Assembly (NCBI GenBank): GCA_001910725.1 | Contig: MJGA01000007.1 | Coordinates: 806,001-870,000, forward strand | DNA: 64,000 nt | Source of the DNA: Phanerodontia chrysosporium | Taxonomy: Eukaryota; Basidiomycota; Agaricomycetes; Polyporales; Phanerochaetaceae | Direction: 5' to 3' | In this document: piece by piece, positions 36,736-51,860 of the stretch | How positions within the stretch are numbered: position 1 is the stretch's first letter | Layout of the letters: each line of letters starts with the position of its first letter | Program-made: the position numbers and the translations under genes | Notes under the pieces: model-generated | The model's database searches: none | Seen by the model: only the letters and a program-made list of their open reading frames with translations | What the model was told of the DNA's origin: nothing

Positions 36736-38887
36736 CTAGTCGTCGAAAAGCGGGCGGAACGTCTGCAGAGCACCCACGTCAGCACCCGCGACGTCATGGT
36801 GATGCCCAGCAATGCGCACCTTCGCACTCGCGTCCCCCTGCGTCGGCGCAAACTCGGTGTGCGTGTCCTCGTACAGCTCGAAGCTGCTCTCGCGCATGAT
36901 CTCGTCCTCGTCGAGCTCGTCGCGCTCCTCGTCCTCACCCTCGTCCGCGTCCGCGTCCGGCGCGCCCGCCGCGCTTGCGCCCGCCTGTGCGTGCCGCGGG
37001 GCGCAGGCGCACGCACGAACTCCTCGCCGTCGTCCTCGAGCATCGCTGCGAACTCGGCCTCGTCCATGTCCTCGATGCCGAGCCCGGACTCGCGGATCGC
37101 CGCCGCCGCGGCCTGCGACAGCGGGATCTGCGACCCGGGCAGGAACAGCGGCTCCTGCGGTGCGCGCGCCCTCGGCCGCTTGCTGTCCTCCGTCGGCGCA
37201 AACGGGTTCGAGTTCGGCGGGGGCGTGTGCTGCGGAGGCGCGCGCGCAGCGGGCGGCGGAGGCGGCGGCATGGCGCGCACGACGGACGCACTGCGCGCCG
37301 AGTCCTGGCTCGCGAGCGCGCGCGCGACGCTCTCGCGGTCCCCGCGCACGACGGCGGGCTGTGGCTTGCGGCGTGCGCTCCCGGGGCCGGGGCCGGGCGT
37401 CACTGATGTGCGCGCATCGGGCTCGACAGACTCGAGCTCGCGCTTGCGCCCGCGCGGCTGCAGGCTCCCGGCGCGGCTGTCCATGCGACTCCCCGCGCGA
37501 CTTTCGGCGTGGCTTTGCGTGTGGTGGGGTGTGTGGTTCGAGGCGTGGCTGGGCGCGCGGCGCGCGGGCGGGACGCCGGCGGGGACATCGTGCTCGCGCA
37601 CCTGGCTTGTCGAGATCACGAAGAGCGTCTCGGAGAGGTCGCCGTCGATGTCGATGAATAGCGGTGCGGCGGGCTCCGTGAGGCGCATGTCGAGCGTCAG
37701 CGCCTGCGACTCGGCGAACGCGATCGTGGCCTGTTCGAAAGGTGGTGGTTCAGCATGCGTGGTCGGCTCCGCGTGCATGAGCGAAATGAACGGCCAGGCG
37801 GTAAGCGACGCCTTCGCAGATCCCTACTGGGTCTTTGCTGCTCCGTCGCTTACCGGCTGGCGAGGATCCGCGGTGGGCGGTGGCACGGCGCAGGTGGAGA
37901 TTGGCAGCGGACACGCACCATGAACTCTTTCAGATGGAGGCCAACCGTTAGCGGTGGTTCATATACGTCATACACCTCGAACTCTGCCGGACTGATGGAT
38001 AGCTCCGTCGAGAGCTGGCCCCGCACTGCAAAGCCTGGTCAGCACATTACGTTTTCTGAAGCGAGAGATGCTGACCGCTTGTGTCAAGCGATGATTCTTG
38101 GGCTTTCAGGATGACTTCGTCTTCGTTCAAGGTCAAGATGATTTGTGGGTCGCTCTTGGTACCCTTCGCGATGGGAAATGGATCAAGCAAATCTTTGAGC
38201 GATCGTGCTCCGATGCTCAACTTGGATTCCTGGGTAGGATTCGTCACGCCGGGGACCATCAGGTTCGTGGCGTTGTGCAATAGCAGCCGGTGGGTCTTGA
38301 CCACTCCTGTAGCATCGTGGTAAGCGGCGGTCGGATGTCAAGGGCAAGAAGACGGTATGTCAGGATATAGAATTACCGTGCTTGCAGTGTAAACGCACAA
38401 TCAGTTTGCTTTCGAGGCTGTCTCTCTCCTCTTCGTCCAGTGGCTGCGCGGCCCCGCCTTCCGCAAAGGTCAGCTCACATCGTTCTACCGATTTATTGGC
38501 AGTAGCGGGTTTGAGAATGGAAAGAAGTGACTATATGCGCGTGAATCACGAGAGCTGAGCCGTCAAAGAAAGCTTACCTTGACGAGGAGCTGGCCCGACA
38601 CTCTGATCGTGTCGTCCTTTGCATCCCAATTTGGGTCTTCTTGGATCGTGTAGCGCGAGAAGAACTGGCGGCTGTAGTTGAAGCGACAGTACGCAGACAA
38701 CGACGAGTTCGTAGCGGACAGTGCCAGGTGCTGTCTTGTCGCGTAAATGACCATATCATCTCCGTACTTGGAGAGACAGGTCAGAGCACGCGTGAGATCT
38801 GCGCAGCCGTCTGAGCTGGGGACTACCTCTGTGTGAGAGAAATGAGACTGTACGTTTGAGCGACGATGCGTCGAGCGTCGCCTGCAT
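36736..38887 (-). CDS. RAD9: checkpoint clamp subunit RAD9 (9-1-1 complex)
   Basis: Subunit of the Rad9-Rad1-Hus1 clamp, which is loaded at DNA damage and activates ATR-type checkpoint signalling in the nucleus. It starts MQATLDASSLK; a 55-nt intron leads to HLTRALTCLSKYGDDMVIYA. The PCNA-like fold continues through SATNSSLSAYCRFNYSRQFF, VVKTHRLLLHNATNLMVPGV, FEVYDVYEPPLTVGLHLKEF and ATIAFAESQALTLDMRL to LFVISTSQV. A long disordered Ser/Arg/Pro-rich tail follows and ends with the conserved FRPLFDD at the stop at 36736. The intron before ATIAFAES is long for this window (about 185 nt). The tail frame is broken at the GGGG run 36998-37001; one more base restores the acidic stretch and the conserved end. 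It is divergent from the PAK gene. Confidence 0.93.
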
Positions 38888-39676
38888 GTTTCGTGCTCTG
38901 GTGGCGATGGCGAGAACGGGACAAAGGAGAACAGCACAAAGGAGGATGCGCGGTCACGCTCGACACGGCTGTCACGGTAATGGTGCGCGTGACGTCGCCA
39001 TCACGAGCTCGAGCGTTGTCGTCCTCGCGACCTGCGCTTTGAGTGCTTGATTCTGATGCATTTCTCGTACCTCGGAATGCACACAGAATACCTTGGATAT
39101 AATGTGTAGTTTTCTGGTTGTGAACCTCGAAAGCTCAGGGTCCTGTTCCCACCCTTTCTGCAGTCACATCATCTGCACCTCGTGCTGGCCCGACGGCGTT
39201 TCCAAACGATCTTCGTCGTTTGTAAAGGCTATCTGGGAGTTTCCCGTGGTCGGGTCCTCGAAGAAATAAATCTTGGACACCATTTTCGGCCAGCCTTTCA
39301 TTTCCATGGCTTACATAAGATCGATCGGCCCAATTTGGCAACGTCTCGGTTAAGCGTGCAACGACAACAGTAGCTTCCAACGACTTTGACCTCGACCTCA
39401 TCGGCGAGTGCGACGAGCACGTCCTCTTATACCTCTGCTTCGTCTCTTTCTACTGTTGCCCACGACAACAACACTTCTTTCTTTACGTCTGGGTCGTATA
39501 ATCTCGTCTCAAGGCTGTCCTGATCACGATTGAGATCGTTGCCAACGGGAACGTGCTCGCCTTGTTTCACCCACACCGTCAAGCCTCGCGGACACCACTT
39601 GCCAGGTCAATATCAACACCAGAAACACTTCCAACTGACGTCCACATCTTTTGACTCACCCTTCAATCCTTTTGGC
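38888..39676. promoter_or_regulatory. divergent promoter region of RAD9 and the PAK kinase
   Basis: A 789-bp interval lies between the two divergent start codons. The PAK side, about 39420-39670, is T/C-rich and probably a long 5' leader. No further gene is supported. Confidence 0.5.
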
Positions 39677-42245
<2,569 letters not shown>

Positions 42246-42909
42246 ACCTCTGCTAACCCTTGCGCACCTTCTCTTGTCTACACATTCCTTCGCCTTCACA
42301 TCATGCGCCCCCCTTCCATACTCCGGTCACGACCTGTTTCCATTCACTCTTTGGATTTCTGACCTCGTGCTGCTCTATCATTTTTCTTCTCCTGCCTGGC
42401 TGACTCATAATCTCGGTATACACATATATTTGTCTCCGCTCGCACCCTTTTTGCCTGTCTCTGTGCATGTTGTCGTTTACATGACGTCTCCTCTTGTGTA
42501 AAACACAACATTCTCCCCGACGACCCGTTCCTCTACAATTATTGTCACAATTTGACTATACACATAGACCTCGCGCGCGGCCCGCACGCAGACTCGCTCG
42601 GCGCAAACATTTTTATCAACCTAGAGTACGACTTGCACCAATAATTGTTTTATTATGGGTAGAAATACAAAAATTGCCGGGTGCTTTCTGGGATTCTGGT
42701 AGATAACTAAGGAAGCATGTCTCGGAGGGATTTGTAGTGACTTGTGCGAAGTCTATTGGTGTTGCTTCTGGCTGCGAGCCGAGATGCCGGACGCCACGAA
42801 GGTCGCACACTCAGCTCTGATTGGTCAGAAATTTGTTATCCGCTGCTTCCACTCACTATCACCTCCAACTCTAGAACCATTCAATAACGGCTAAGCGGTT
42901 TCAGAAATA
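42246..42909. other. intergenic between PAK and RIT1
   Basis: T/C-rich PAK 3' region, then an A/T-richer stretch before the RIT1 start. No gene or RNA was recognised. Confidence 0.5.
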
Positions 42910-44678
42910 ATGAATGCGGAACCATTGAACGTCACAAACGAAGCCCTTGCTCACCTACGGAGAGAATCGCTCGACATCTACAACCGCGTGCACTCCATCG
43001 CGGAAGACTGCGAGTTCGTCAAGGCGGTCAGCAAGGCGTATCCTGATTTACCCGTAGTCCGTAAGCAAATTCAAATTGCAGCTAGTGGCATCCCCTAACG
43101 AGGAGCATGCAGCCAATTTGCGCTGCGGTGCATGGTACGTCGACCCGGCGATCGTGAGGCTGTTTGATGACGCTATTCGAAGTAGCCGCTAACCACCGAT
43201 GCTAGGCCAGCGGAGAAGTAGCCTACTTCAAATCGACAGACGGGCATTTCAACAACTGGAGCTTCAATCTCCGGCGGCCGAATGTCCATCTACTGCCGTT
43301 CATTGTGCAGCATAGCGGGTGAGTGCTGACGCAGAGCCTCGGCTGCCAAGACAAACTGAGAAAATGACCAGTCTGCTGTTGGTAGACTCGACAAGGTCTG
43401 GCAAACGGCTGCCAGATGCGTTGTCCAAGACGGTACCAATATGGTGTGCGGTCGTCAATCGTGCGATACGCCTGAGACATGGAAAGGGAAGCGAATGGGA
43501 CACTGCCCTGTACACACCTCCCGCTGCGGTCAGCCAGCAAGAGCACGCTCAAATTGAAGCACGCTTAGACGGATGGGCTCAAGCACTCAATGTCGAGTTG
43601 ATCCTTGTATCTAGTATAATTGCTTGCTGATGCTATGGCTTCAGGAGTCGTCATATCATCTTCCCAACCTCGGCCATCCTTTGCGGCCGTTCTGGATTAC
43701 ACCCTCTACTTCCTCATATCCCCATATACCATCGCCGGCTGACCGATCATTCTTCCCGATCATCTGCATTTCGGCCTCAAAGCAGTTAGAGGAAGGCATG
43801 GAACGGCGGTCAAAAGGGTTCTCGTACATCCAAGGATCAGGTGATGACCACGAACTGTGGGGCGAGGCAAGTTGTTCCGCCAGCCATCGTGCGAGGCAGT
43901 ATTGACGGTACCTCCGCAGGGGCTCACGCCGGACATCTTCTGGGAAAACAAGGATCGCATCCTGCAGACGGACAGACCCTGGCTCCGCGATCTGATAGCG
44001 GACCTCGTGTCCGCCCACGCCGAGGGAAGTCACACCCCGTGCTCCACGGGGCCCACTCAAATCGCGCGTGTGCAGGGCAGAATGCTCGTCGGGACGCTTG
44101 CAGACCTACTACAGCCCCCGCCGCACCGCCCCCCGGCAAGTGCAGACGTCGCCTGTCTCGCGATTTCCGAGACGCCACCGGCGGCACAGGACCCTGAAGC
44201 GGCGTCCGGAGACGTGCTCTGGCTGCAGCTGCCGCAAGGGAAACGCGGCCAGAAAGTGTTCTCGGAGCGCGTGCTTCCCCGTGCGATTCCGTTTGTCGGT
44301 GCACAGCTTACGCGCGGAAAGGCTGTGTGCATATGCTGTGACAGTGGAAAGGACGCAAGCGTCGGCGTGGCCCTGGCCGCGCTGCAGCTGTTCTTCGACG
44401 ACGCTGGGCAGTTCTTGCAACCTGAAAATAGGGCCAGCGTAGGTGAGTCTACAGAATGTCATGTACGAGGTGTAATGGAAGCTGATTTTTTTTATAAAAA
44501 AAAAAAAAAAAAAAAAAAACTAAAATCAAAACCGGACACTCTAGTCATCGATAAGAAGTCCATTAGCACCCGTCTTCAGTGGATCATTACCAGTCGGCCA
44601 CAGGCCAACCCTTCTAGGGCGACGCTGAAGAAGGTTAACGAGTTTCTGATGACGCCGCCCGCACTACGCCACATATGA
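42910..44678 (+). CDS. RIT1: initiator tRNA ribosyl-phosphate transferase RIT1
   Basis: Adds a 2'-O-ribosyl phosphate to A64 of initiator tRNA-Met, which keeps it out of elongation. About 480 residues in seven exons. Recognisable segments in order: ESLDIYNRVHSIAEDCEFVK, NLRCGAWYVDP, AYFKSTDGHFNNWSFNLRRP, LLLVDSTRSGKRLPDALSKT, VPIWCAVVNRA, GDDHELWGEGLTPDIFW and, near the C-terminus, VCICCDSGKDASVGVALAA, a CxxGxxxS/A-type loop. The intron 43867-43919 has a GC donor (GAG|GCAAGT). The last intron, 44443-44544, contains a T8-AT-A24 tract. All joins hold frame. It lies downstream of the PAK gene on the same strand. Confidence 0.93.
44486..44519 (+). repeat. T8-AT-A24 homopolymer tract inside a RIT1 intron
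   Basis: Eight T, then AT, then 24 A lie within intron 44443-44544. The T8/A arms can pair, so a small hairpin is possible. Exact run length is unreliable in sequence data of this kind. Confidence 0.8.
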
Positions 44679-44799
44679 TCGAGCAAGGTCGATGTGCAAA
44701 GGTCTTAGGTTGGCCGATAGTCGCACCGGGTACGGTCGAACATGTTCGGGATTGCGTAGCTACGTCAGCGCCGCGGCAGAACTGGGCCCGAAGGAGCAC

Positions 44800-47476
44800 T
44801 TAGAGAGCGCTTTGCGGAGATGCATGTTGCATGGCGATGTAATAGATGCGCCTATCGTGTACAATGACTGGATGATAGAATACAGTGCGAGTGAGTGGTG
44901 CCCCTATCAAACCGAAATAATCTCGAGCGTTCTGCTCCATTCGACGACTTTGGGATGTGCCTTGACCTGCATCGCGTTTCAGCGCATCGTGAATAGACGT
45001 CGGGCAAGAGCTGGCACCGACCTTTGAAGGATCGAAGTTGAGCACCTGCAACCCCTCCAGGGTCGTTGCTCGGGACAGGGCGACATATGCTTGACCTGTC
45101 GGCGGCCGTTAGATGCGACTCGGCTCATTGATGTAGAGACATACCCTTCTCGAAGATGCGTGCCAAATCAACTTTGACACGTTCAAGCGTCTGTCCTTGT
45201 GATTTATGGATAGACATTGCCCATGCAAGAATAAGGGGGAGCTAATGTCATGACGACAGTGAGCGTCCCTCAAAGTCATGAAAGAGGCGGAACTTACCTG
45301 AGTCCTGCTGACTTGAACCTCCCCATCGGGCAGCTCGACTTTCCACGCCTCAGGCTGGATGAGCAACCTGCGCTTCGGATTTGTAAATTCGACAACAGGC
45401 CACTTGATTCCCATTGCCGCGCTTTTCTTGGGCTCCTTGGCAGCTGCGACCGAGTTCGGTTTCGAACCCGGCTTCGTGTTGACGACGTACGGGTCGTCGT
45501 GGTTTTGCAAGAACTGATTCGGCTCGACGAATTCAACGATGGTACCCATGCTCCCGTTCACGTTCAATTCATCCATGTTCTTGATCAGCATGACCTGCAC
45601 AGAGAGAAGATATTAAAGAGAGAGCACGGAGGACGGAGTTGTACACCTACCTGGGCTCCAACTTTCAAAGTGAGCTTGTCAGGAGCCATGAAGTTCGCAA
45701 GTAGCTTTTCGCCCTGTTCGGTACCAAACAGTTTCCCGCCATGTGATGCCGTGTACTCATGCGTTTCAGTGTGTAGTGTCCGCATTCGTGTACCGTTCGC
45801 TCTCTCGACATCTTCTCTGCGGGGGAATCTGGGCACAGTCAGCGGCGTGATGCCACCTGCAGGCATATACTCACAACTCAGTGGCGCTGACGCCATCGTC
45901 ATACTGTAATGGCCTCGAAAGCCTCATGAATTTCTGGACAGACTGGTCGGAGAGCCGACCGAAGCGCATTTCGTTCAGCATGTCCACGAACTCTGTTGCG
46001 ACGAAGCTGAGTCGGACATAACGAAGTACGCAAGGCATAATCTCACCAGGGTCACTCTGCCGGAAAACCTTGGTAAGGTTGAAAGTCTTCTTGACAGTCT
46101 TCTTCCAATATTCGGCTTCGAAGGCAAATTTAGGTTCAGTGCCTTTGGCGACGGGAGGGAGCTGAAAGAAGTCCCCGGTGACGATCACCTGGTCATAGAC
46201 ATCGAATATCAGCATGTGGCTGCGCCACCTGGCGTAAGCACAAACCTGAATACCTCCGAAGGGTCTTGGATCTTTGCGCAGAGCGCTACCGATCTGAGCC
46301 AGCTTGTCGAAGAGATCACCGTCGACCATGGAAACTGGGTGCACGAAATCGGATGTTATAGTGCAGTCCAGTATGGCCGTAAAGATCAGGCTAACCTTCG
46401 TCGATGATGAGCACCTTGGTTCGTAGCCACCTTGACATCGCCTTCTTATTCTTCCGGATCCTCGTCGTGAGCTGTTCAGCGGAATCAACACCAATTCCAA
46501 TCCCCGCGAACGAATGGATTGTGACACCGCCGATATTGCAAGCAGCAATACCTGCATATATGCGGTTTAGCCCCATTATCTGAGAGAGTCTACGTTTGAC
46601 CTACCGGTGGATGCGGTGACTGCGATCGCATCTGGCGTCTTGGAGTAGCGTTTACGCAATACTCGGATGATTTCTCTCAGAAGAACCGACTTTCCCGTAC
46701 CTGGAGGAGGATGGTCAGAGGTCGGCGTGCAGAGACACGTTCGACATCCTCGGAGAGATAGAAGCGCGTCGAAGCTCACCAGCACTTCCAGTGTAGAACA
46801 AGCTTTCTCCCGCCTCCACCAGCTTCAATATATGCGTCTGCTCTTGACTCAAAAAGACACCAGCAGCCTTGGAGGATGACTTTGTCGCAGAAGCGAGGGT
46901 GATCGTTGCTTTCGATACATTGTTGGCCGAAGAGGATACTGACAAGGCGCGAGTACTGGAGTACGAGGCAATGCTACTGGTATGTGAGTCAAAGGAAGTA
47001 TTCCACGACCCTGGCAGCTGTTTCCTCTTGGCGGCAGGCTGGCTATCAGTGGTTGTTGAAGGCCGCTTCAAAGCCGTGGCAGCCGTGCTTGCGCCACTTG
47101 CAGTCGCGCGGCCAGGACCAGAAAACGGCTGTCTCTTCTCCTCAGCAGTCGAGACGCCATTCAACGCATCTTGGATCAACTTCAGCCGCCTTTCTGACGC
47201 GGTTAGCTTTTGCTGGCGCGAGGACTCTCCTGAGCTCGTCGGCTGGCTGTTTGAAGTGACTGAATTGGATGAGAAGTCGCGCTTGATAGTCTTTAGACCC
47301 GACATGACCTGCTTCCCTGAGCTTTGCGACATCGTTCGGAAAGTCCAAGAACGAGAGATTCCAAGACTCGAGGGTAAGGCAGCCGGCAAGGTTCTCTCTA
47401 GAAAGGGTCGCGACGCGAGCGCGCAGGAATACGCCGTCACGTGACATTGTTTAGGGCCGGAGCCTGCAAGCTTCAT
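44800..47476 (-). CDS. PIF1: PIF1 family 5'-3' DNA helicase
   Basis: Superfamily 1B helicase that unwinds G-quadruplexes and DNA-RNA hybrids, limits telomerase and maintains mitochondrial DNA. About ten exons. A Ser/Thr-rich N-terminal region is followed by the core: Walker [33 protein letters not shown], Walker [47 protein letters not shown] (seen as [18 protein letters not shown]) and [15 protein letters not shown] near the end. The start is uncertain. ATG 47476 adds a basic, Ser/Ala-rich leader that could target mitochondria. ATG 47332 gives MSQSSGKQ, the likely nuclear form. All joins hold frame. The C-terminal 40 residues to the stop at 44800 are not family-conserved and could be mis-spliced. 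Confidence 0.92.
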
Positions 47477-48876
47477 GCCGGAATTCAGCGAGACGCGACT
47501 CTGGTTTTAACGTCCATTCTCTACAGCCGCACCCTCACTCGCAATAGACGTTACTGTCGTCCCTATTTCTTACGGATGCTCCGCGTGGATATAACAAGAT
47601 GTCCCTTGGGCCAGTTCAAGCCTCGTAGGCGGTCCTTGAATGTGCCATGATATATATACTGTACTTAGTGCAGCATGATCTCAACAAACTAACATCTTGC
47701 GGCAGACATCGTCATACTCTGTGCCATTGTTCGGCTTTGGGTAGACTTATCGCCCTCAGACCCGCTCACGACCTAGTCTCATGAGGTGGCAGTGATTACG
47801 TTGCACCATCAGAGCTCGCACAGGCCGATTGGTGTGAGATTGCCCGCTGCCGCCGCGGAGTTTGCTTGGTCCGTATACCTCGTTCTACGTGAGTGCCCGC
47901 CTTCTACTCCAGGTTGTCAACATGGTCGACTGACAACTACTTGCTCTGTACCTAGCTTAGCTTGGCGGATGCCGCCGGCAAAGCTAATATGCAAGTGCTT
48001 TAACTGCGACTTGGTATTGCTCGGCCGTAGCTGTGCTACGGGCGATACATATGTCAATGCGCTCTCGCCGCCACACAAACGTGGATGCGAAAGGCTTCAA
48101 GTGCTATGACCTTTGGTGGCGTAATATTGCGGCTAAACCAAATGAGTAGCAATGACAGGCCCGCAGTGCACTCATTTCTGGAAGTGACAAGACATCCGTT
48201 GCAGATTCACGACCTAAGGTAGGGAGACAGCTCTGCGCTTGCGTCAACCACGCGGCCGACGGCTCCAGCTGGCCGTGGCCGATCAAGAGAACCACAAGTC
48301 GGACGAAGTGTGTAGTCTATCAATGTTGACGTTGACGGCTTGTCGCCTGAGGTGAGGTGTCCGGACATGTTCGTTTGATCCGTTTGCTCAAGATTGCCCC
48401 GTATAGTGTGTCTTGCTGGACGCCGAGATGCTTGGTATGCGCAAGCAATCTTCGGATTGGCTATATGCGACTTGGTATCTGCGTGCCTGTCGAACTACCG
48501 CCCTAGTTGTGAACACGGTACGCTGCTTCGCGCGCCCGGGTCACTAACTCTTCTGAATTTGGCATAGATGGCGTACATCCAGATCCACTCTTGTGGACCT
48601 CCTTCTCTGCGTTCTACGGCCTTCCAGGTAGGAACACCGAGAACAGGGCCGCACATAGCTAGTGTCACCCTCTCCTTTGGCCGCGTAAACGTCGCGAAAG
48701 CGGACGTGATCTCGCACGGCAGCCCCCTGGCGGGCAGACGCAAGCACTCGGAGACTATACTGTGATACGATGTTTCTGCCGAAGGTCAGCATAAGCTCCG
48801 ATTGGAAACTGCAGGTCATATATATACCAATCCTTCTAGCACTCAGCAGCGGACAGTATATCTCGAAGACAACAAG
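47477..48876. other. intergenic, no gene recognised
   Basis: A 1.4 kb region upstream of both PIF1 (minus strand) and the first Zn2Cys6 gene (plus strand). Frames of up to about 170 codons overlap on the minus strand at 48544-49062 but show no domain and run into the neighbouring gene. I see no repeats. Confidence 0.45.
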
Positions 48877-50802
48877 ATGAGTGACCAAGAGATCCCAGGA
48901 CACCTTCCAAGGGGTCGCGCATGTCAGGCCTGCCGGTAAGTTCTCCCTGTTATGCCTCGTTGTGCCCCATTTTGCTTTCGACATCGAACTGAGAATCCTT
49001 GAAGGAACAGAAAAATGGTGGCTCGGTCGTGCTGCTCTCCATCTCTTCCACTCACGCCACATATACCAGAAATGCGACGGTAATCAGCCTATCTGCAACC
49101 AATGCATGCGGTTCAACAGAGAGAACGAATGTGTCTTTGTTCCGGGCCCGGCCCCGTCGAATTCTCGCATGCTTGAGCAAGAGATTCGACGGCTGGAGAG
49201 TCAAATTCGCCAACTAGAACTTCGCGGTGGCCGTATTCAGACGTCCGGGGCAACATCATCCTCACAGCTACTGGCGACCAATTGGTGGGAACCAGCAGAA
49301 CCCTCCTATACCGCCGTGCAGGCTCTGTAAGTGAATAGCGTTCTCTGTCCATCGGGTCAACCCTCATTTTCGCATGTCAGATTCCAAGCTTTCCTTCCTC
49401 ATGCAGTCAAATTTGGCTTCTTCTTGGATATCCATCGATTTCTTTCGAACCTTGCGAACACCCACGTCCGGTAACAATATCCCTGCAGCACTTCGCAACA
49501 CCGTCTACCTCTGGAGTGTCCATATCATCCCAGAGCAGCGTACACACGAAGAGATATTTCTTACTCGAGCCCTGCAAACCCTGCCGGAGGCATTGCATAA
49601 GCCAACCGACGTCTTGTATGCTATACAGGCAGAGATCCTTCTGGCGTATTACTTCTTCGATTCTAACCGACTTCTTGAAGGCCAGCAGCATGTCACCGGT
49701 GCGTTATCACTCGCTCGCTCGTGCAAGCTGCACAAGACCGGGCCAGGGCTTAATGCGCTACATACATCCTTACCGCCACCTCTGGACTCCACAGAAGAGC
49801 AAGAGCGTGTCAACGCTTGGTGGCAGCTCTTCGCTCTCGAGAAGGCTTGGACAGCTGCGTCGGATGTCCCTTCCCTGATAATTGAGGAGGGCGTGGACAG
49901 TGTCATCGATACACCCTGGCCACGTGATCCGGTAAGTCACACGTCTTCATAAGATGCAAAGATCCGACTCTGACAGCCTCTGAAAGAACGGAAGCCAGTC
50001 CGCGTACGGGCAGACCGTCCAGAGGTTCATGACGAACGTCACAAGCGATCGAACAAATGAACCCCTTGCGTACTACGCCAAGGCCGCGTTCCTTTACGAA
50101 AGGGCGACGTATCTATCTTCGCTCCTTGGGGAGAATTCTCTGGGTGTGTACCATCTCCAACGCTTCCCACCATCTCGCTCATCTGCGCCTTGACAGCTGG
50201 AGCTGATCTCCATGCCCTCGTGGCTAACCTCGACACATCCATCGAGTATTTCAAAAGGGCCATTCCGGCGCTGGGACTGCCGGACACCGCCTCGTCTGCC
50301 GTGCGGCACCACCTACTCGTCATTCACACGCTGGTGCAATGTTCGACTATCGCACTGCATAAAGGCACCGCGCTCCGTGACATGGCTTCTTTCCTGCGAT
50401 GCGTCACCGCTGCCAATACCATCGCCAGCACGGTCAACGCAATCCCATTCGAGAACATCGCGCCCGTCAATCCTATATTGGCTGTATGTGATGCGTATAC
50501 TGTTCGCTATGCTTATCTGACTACATTGTCTTTAGGTCACCGCTTCCACCGCCCACGAGGTCCTGATGTCTGCCTGGCGCATGTCACGCACTTTTACCGA
50601 TGCCACGCCTGGCTTGCCGGGGGAAGACGTGCTACTGTTAGGCCTCGGCGCACTGAAGAAATTTCTGGCTCACTTTGCCGGAGCTGGTTCCCCTCTATTT
50701 AGTATGTTCTACATGGCATGTGTCTGCCCACAGTGCTTTAGCTTACACAACTCTGCAGTCAGCCGTCTGAACAGCGTACACGCCGCCGAACAGACCCTGT
50801 AG
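48877..50802 (+). CDS. Zn2Cys6 fungal transcription factor A
   Basis: Nuclear DNA-binding regulator of the Gal4 class. The zinc cluster is split by two introns; taking the acceptor just before GAACAG gives CQACRNRKMKCDG...ICNQC with proper C-x2-C-x6-C spacing. A short coiled coil follows (MLEQEIRRLESQIRQLE). Then comes the fungal-specific middle domain: FLPHAVKFGFFLDIHRFLSN, LYAIQAEILLAYYFFDSNR, RSCKLHK, RVNAWWQLFALEKAW and DTPWPRDP. The C-terminal helical part ends at 50802. Between LSNL and NNIPAALRN the frame needs one base fewer near 49465-49475 (a CCC run). Target genes are unknown. It is a tandem neighbour and probable paralogue of factor B. Confidence 0.85.
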
Positions 50803-51860
50803 GACTGATCCCTCTGCTTATCTTATAGGGACCATGGCCTCGCCTGTCACTCCCCGTAACGTTATAACCCAACCCGTTATTGCTTATATACTAGCCTTTA
50901 CGTTCGCACGAAGGGCCATAGCGACACAAATCGGAGCCTGTGCACGCTCTCGTCCACCACGTCCGACCGTGTCCGTACTGCGCTCCGCGGCATCATGTCA
51001 GAGCTCAACGCCATGACCTTTCTGTGTACCTACAAACGATCGCGAAGAACGAAACTTCCGCGGCTTTGATGTCCGTAATGCTTGGCGTCGGGTTGGTTCA
51101 CGGGTCCCGTGCCGCAGAGCAGCCGTCCTCTCACCCAAGAACTTGGATTGCTGCCCTTAAACAATCCGAGAACTTCGGAAATTAGACTTTGTGGGCCGCG
51201 GCGATTATCACATTCCTGTCCTCTCCTCGCCGTACGTCCTTTCTCATTGTGGTCGCCGTCATGATACAGGGGCTCATAATAGGCGCACACTATCAAGGCG
51301 TTAAATGAGGCCTTCCTTCACCCACGCAATCGCGCTTGTGGTAGGTTGGCCGTCGCATTTTACAGCATGTTGAGCCCTAGTGCGAACCCAACGAGGCACA
51401 AAGCCACTCACAGAACGCAGCTCCCGCTCTTTAGCGCCGAGACTACGCACAGTCGCCGGACGATGACCGTGAGCCTCGCGGGAGAGTCGTGACTCGGAGC
51501 GCCCGACGATACGAGCAATGAGAGGGCGGACGGTGTCCTGTTATCCTCCGACACACCGGCTCTCGGCGCTGTCCATGTCGTTTCGGCCAGTCGATCACGC
51601 ATAGCGTGTTATCACAGTGCCAGACGCACATTGGTGGACGCGCACCACCATCAGCCAGACACAGACCACAAGCTCCGAGCATGCTGTGTCGCCTCGATTC
51701 ACAGACTTAGCCCTGATCATGCTCCTAGCATGCCTCCGACGGAGATATCCACCGGCTGCGAATCTGCGCATTCGCCATGCCTATATATATATGCCACCAT
51801 CCTGCAGGAATATATGTACTGTGACAGCTCAACGACTTTAGGTTTGGGACCCAGACTACC
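50803..51860. other. intergenic between the two Zn2Cys6 genes
   Basis: About 1.06 kb with no coding signal. A TATA-like stretch (CCTATATATATATG) lies at about 51780-51793, some 70-80 bases before the ATG of factor B, and may be its core promoter. Confidence 0.5.

Noticed and set aside
36796..37923. 375-codon open frame on the plus strand opposite RAD9
   Set aside because: Low-complexity Arg/Ser/Ala shadow of the RAD9 tail; no motif.
44486..44519. A24 tract as a retrotransposon insertion
   Set aside because: No target-site duplication or element body is visible within the 102-nt intron.
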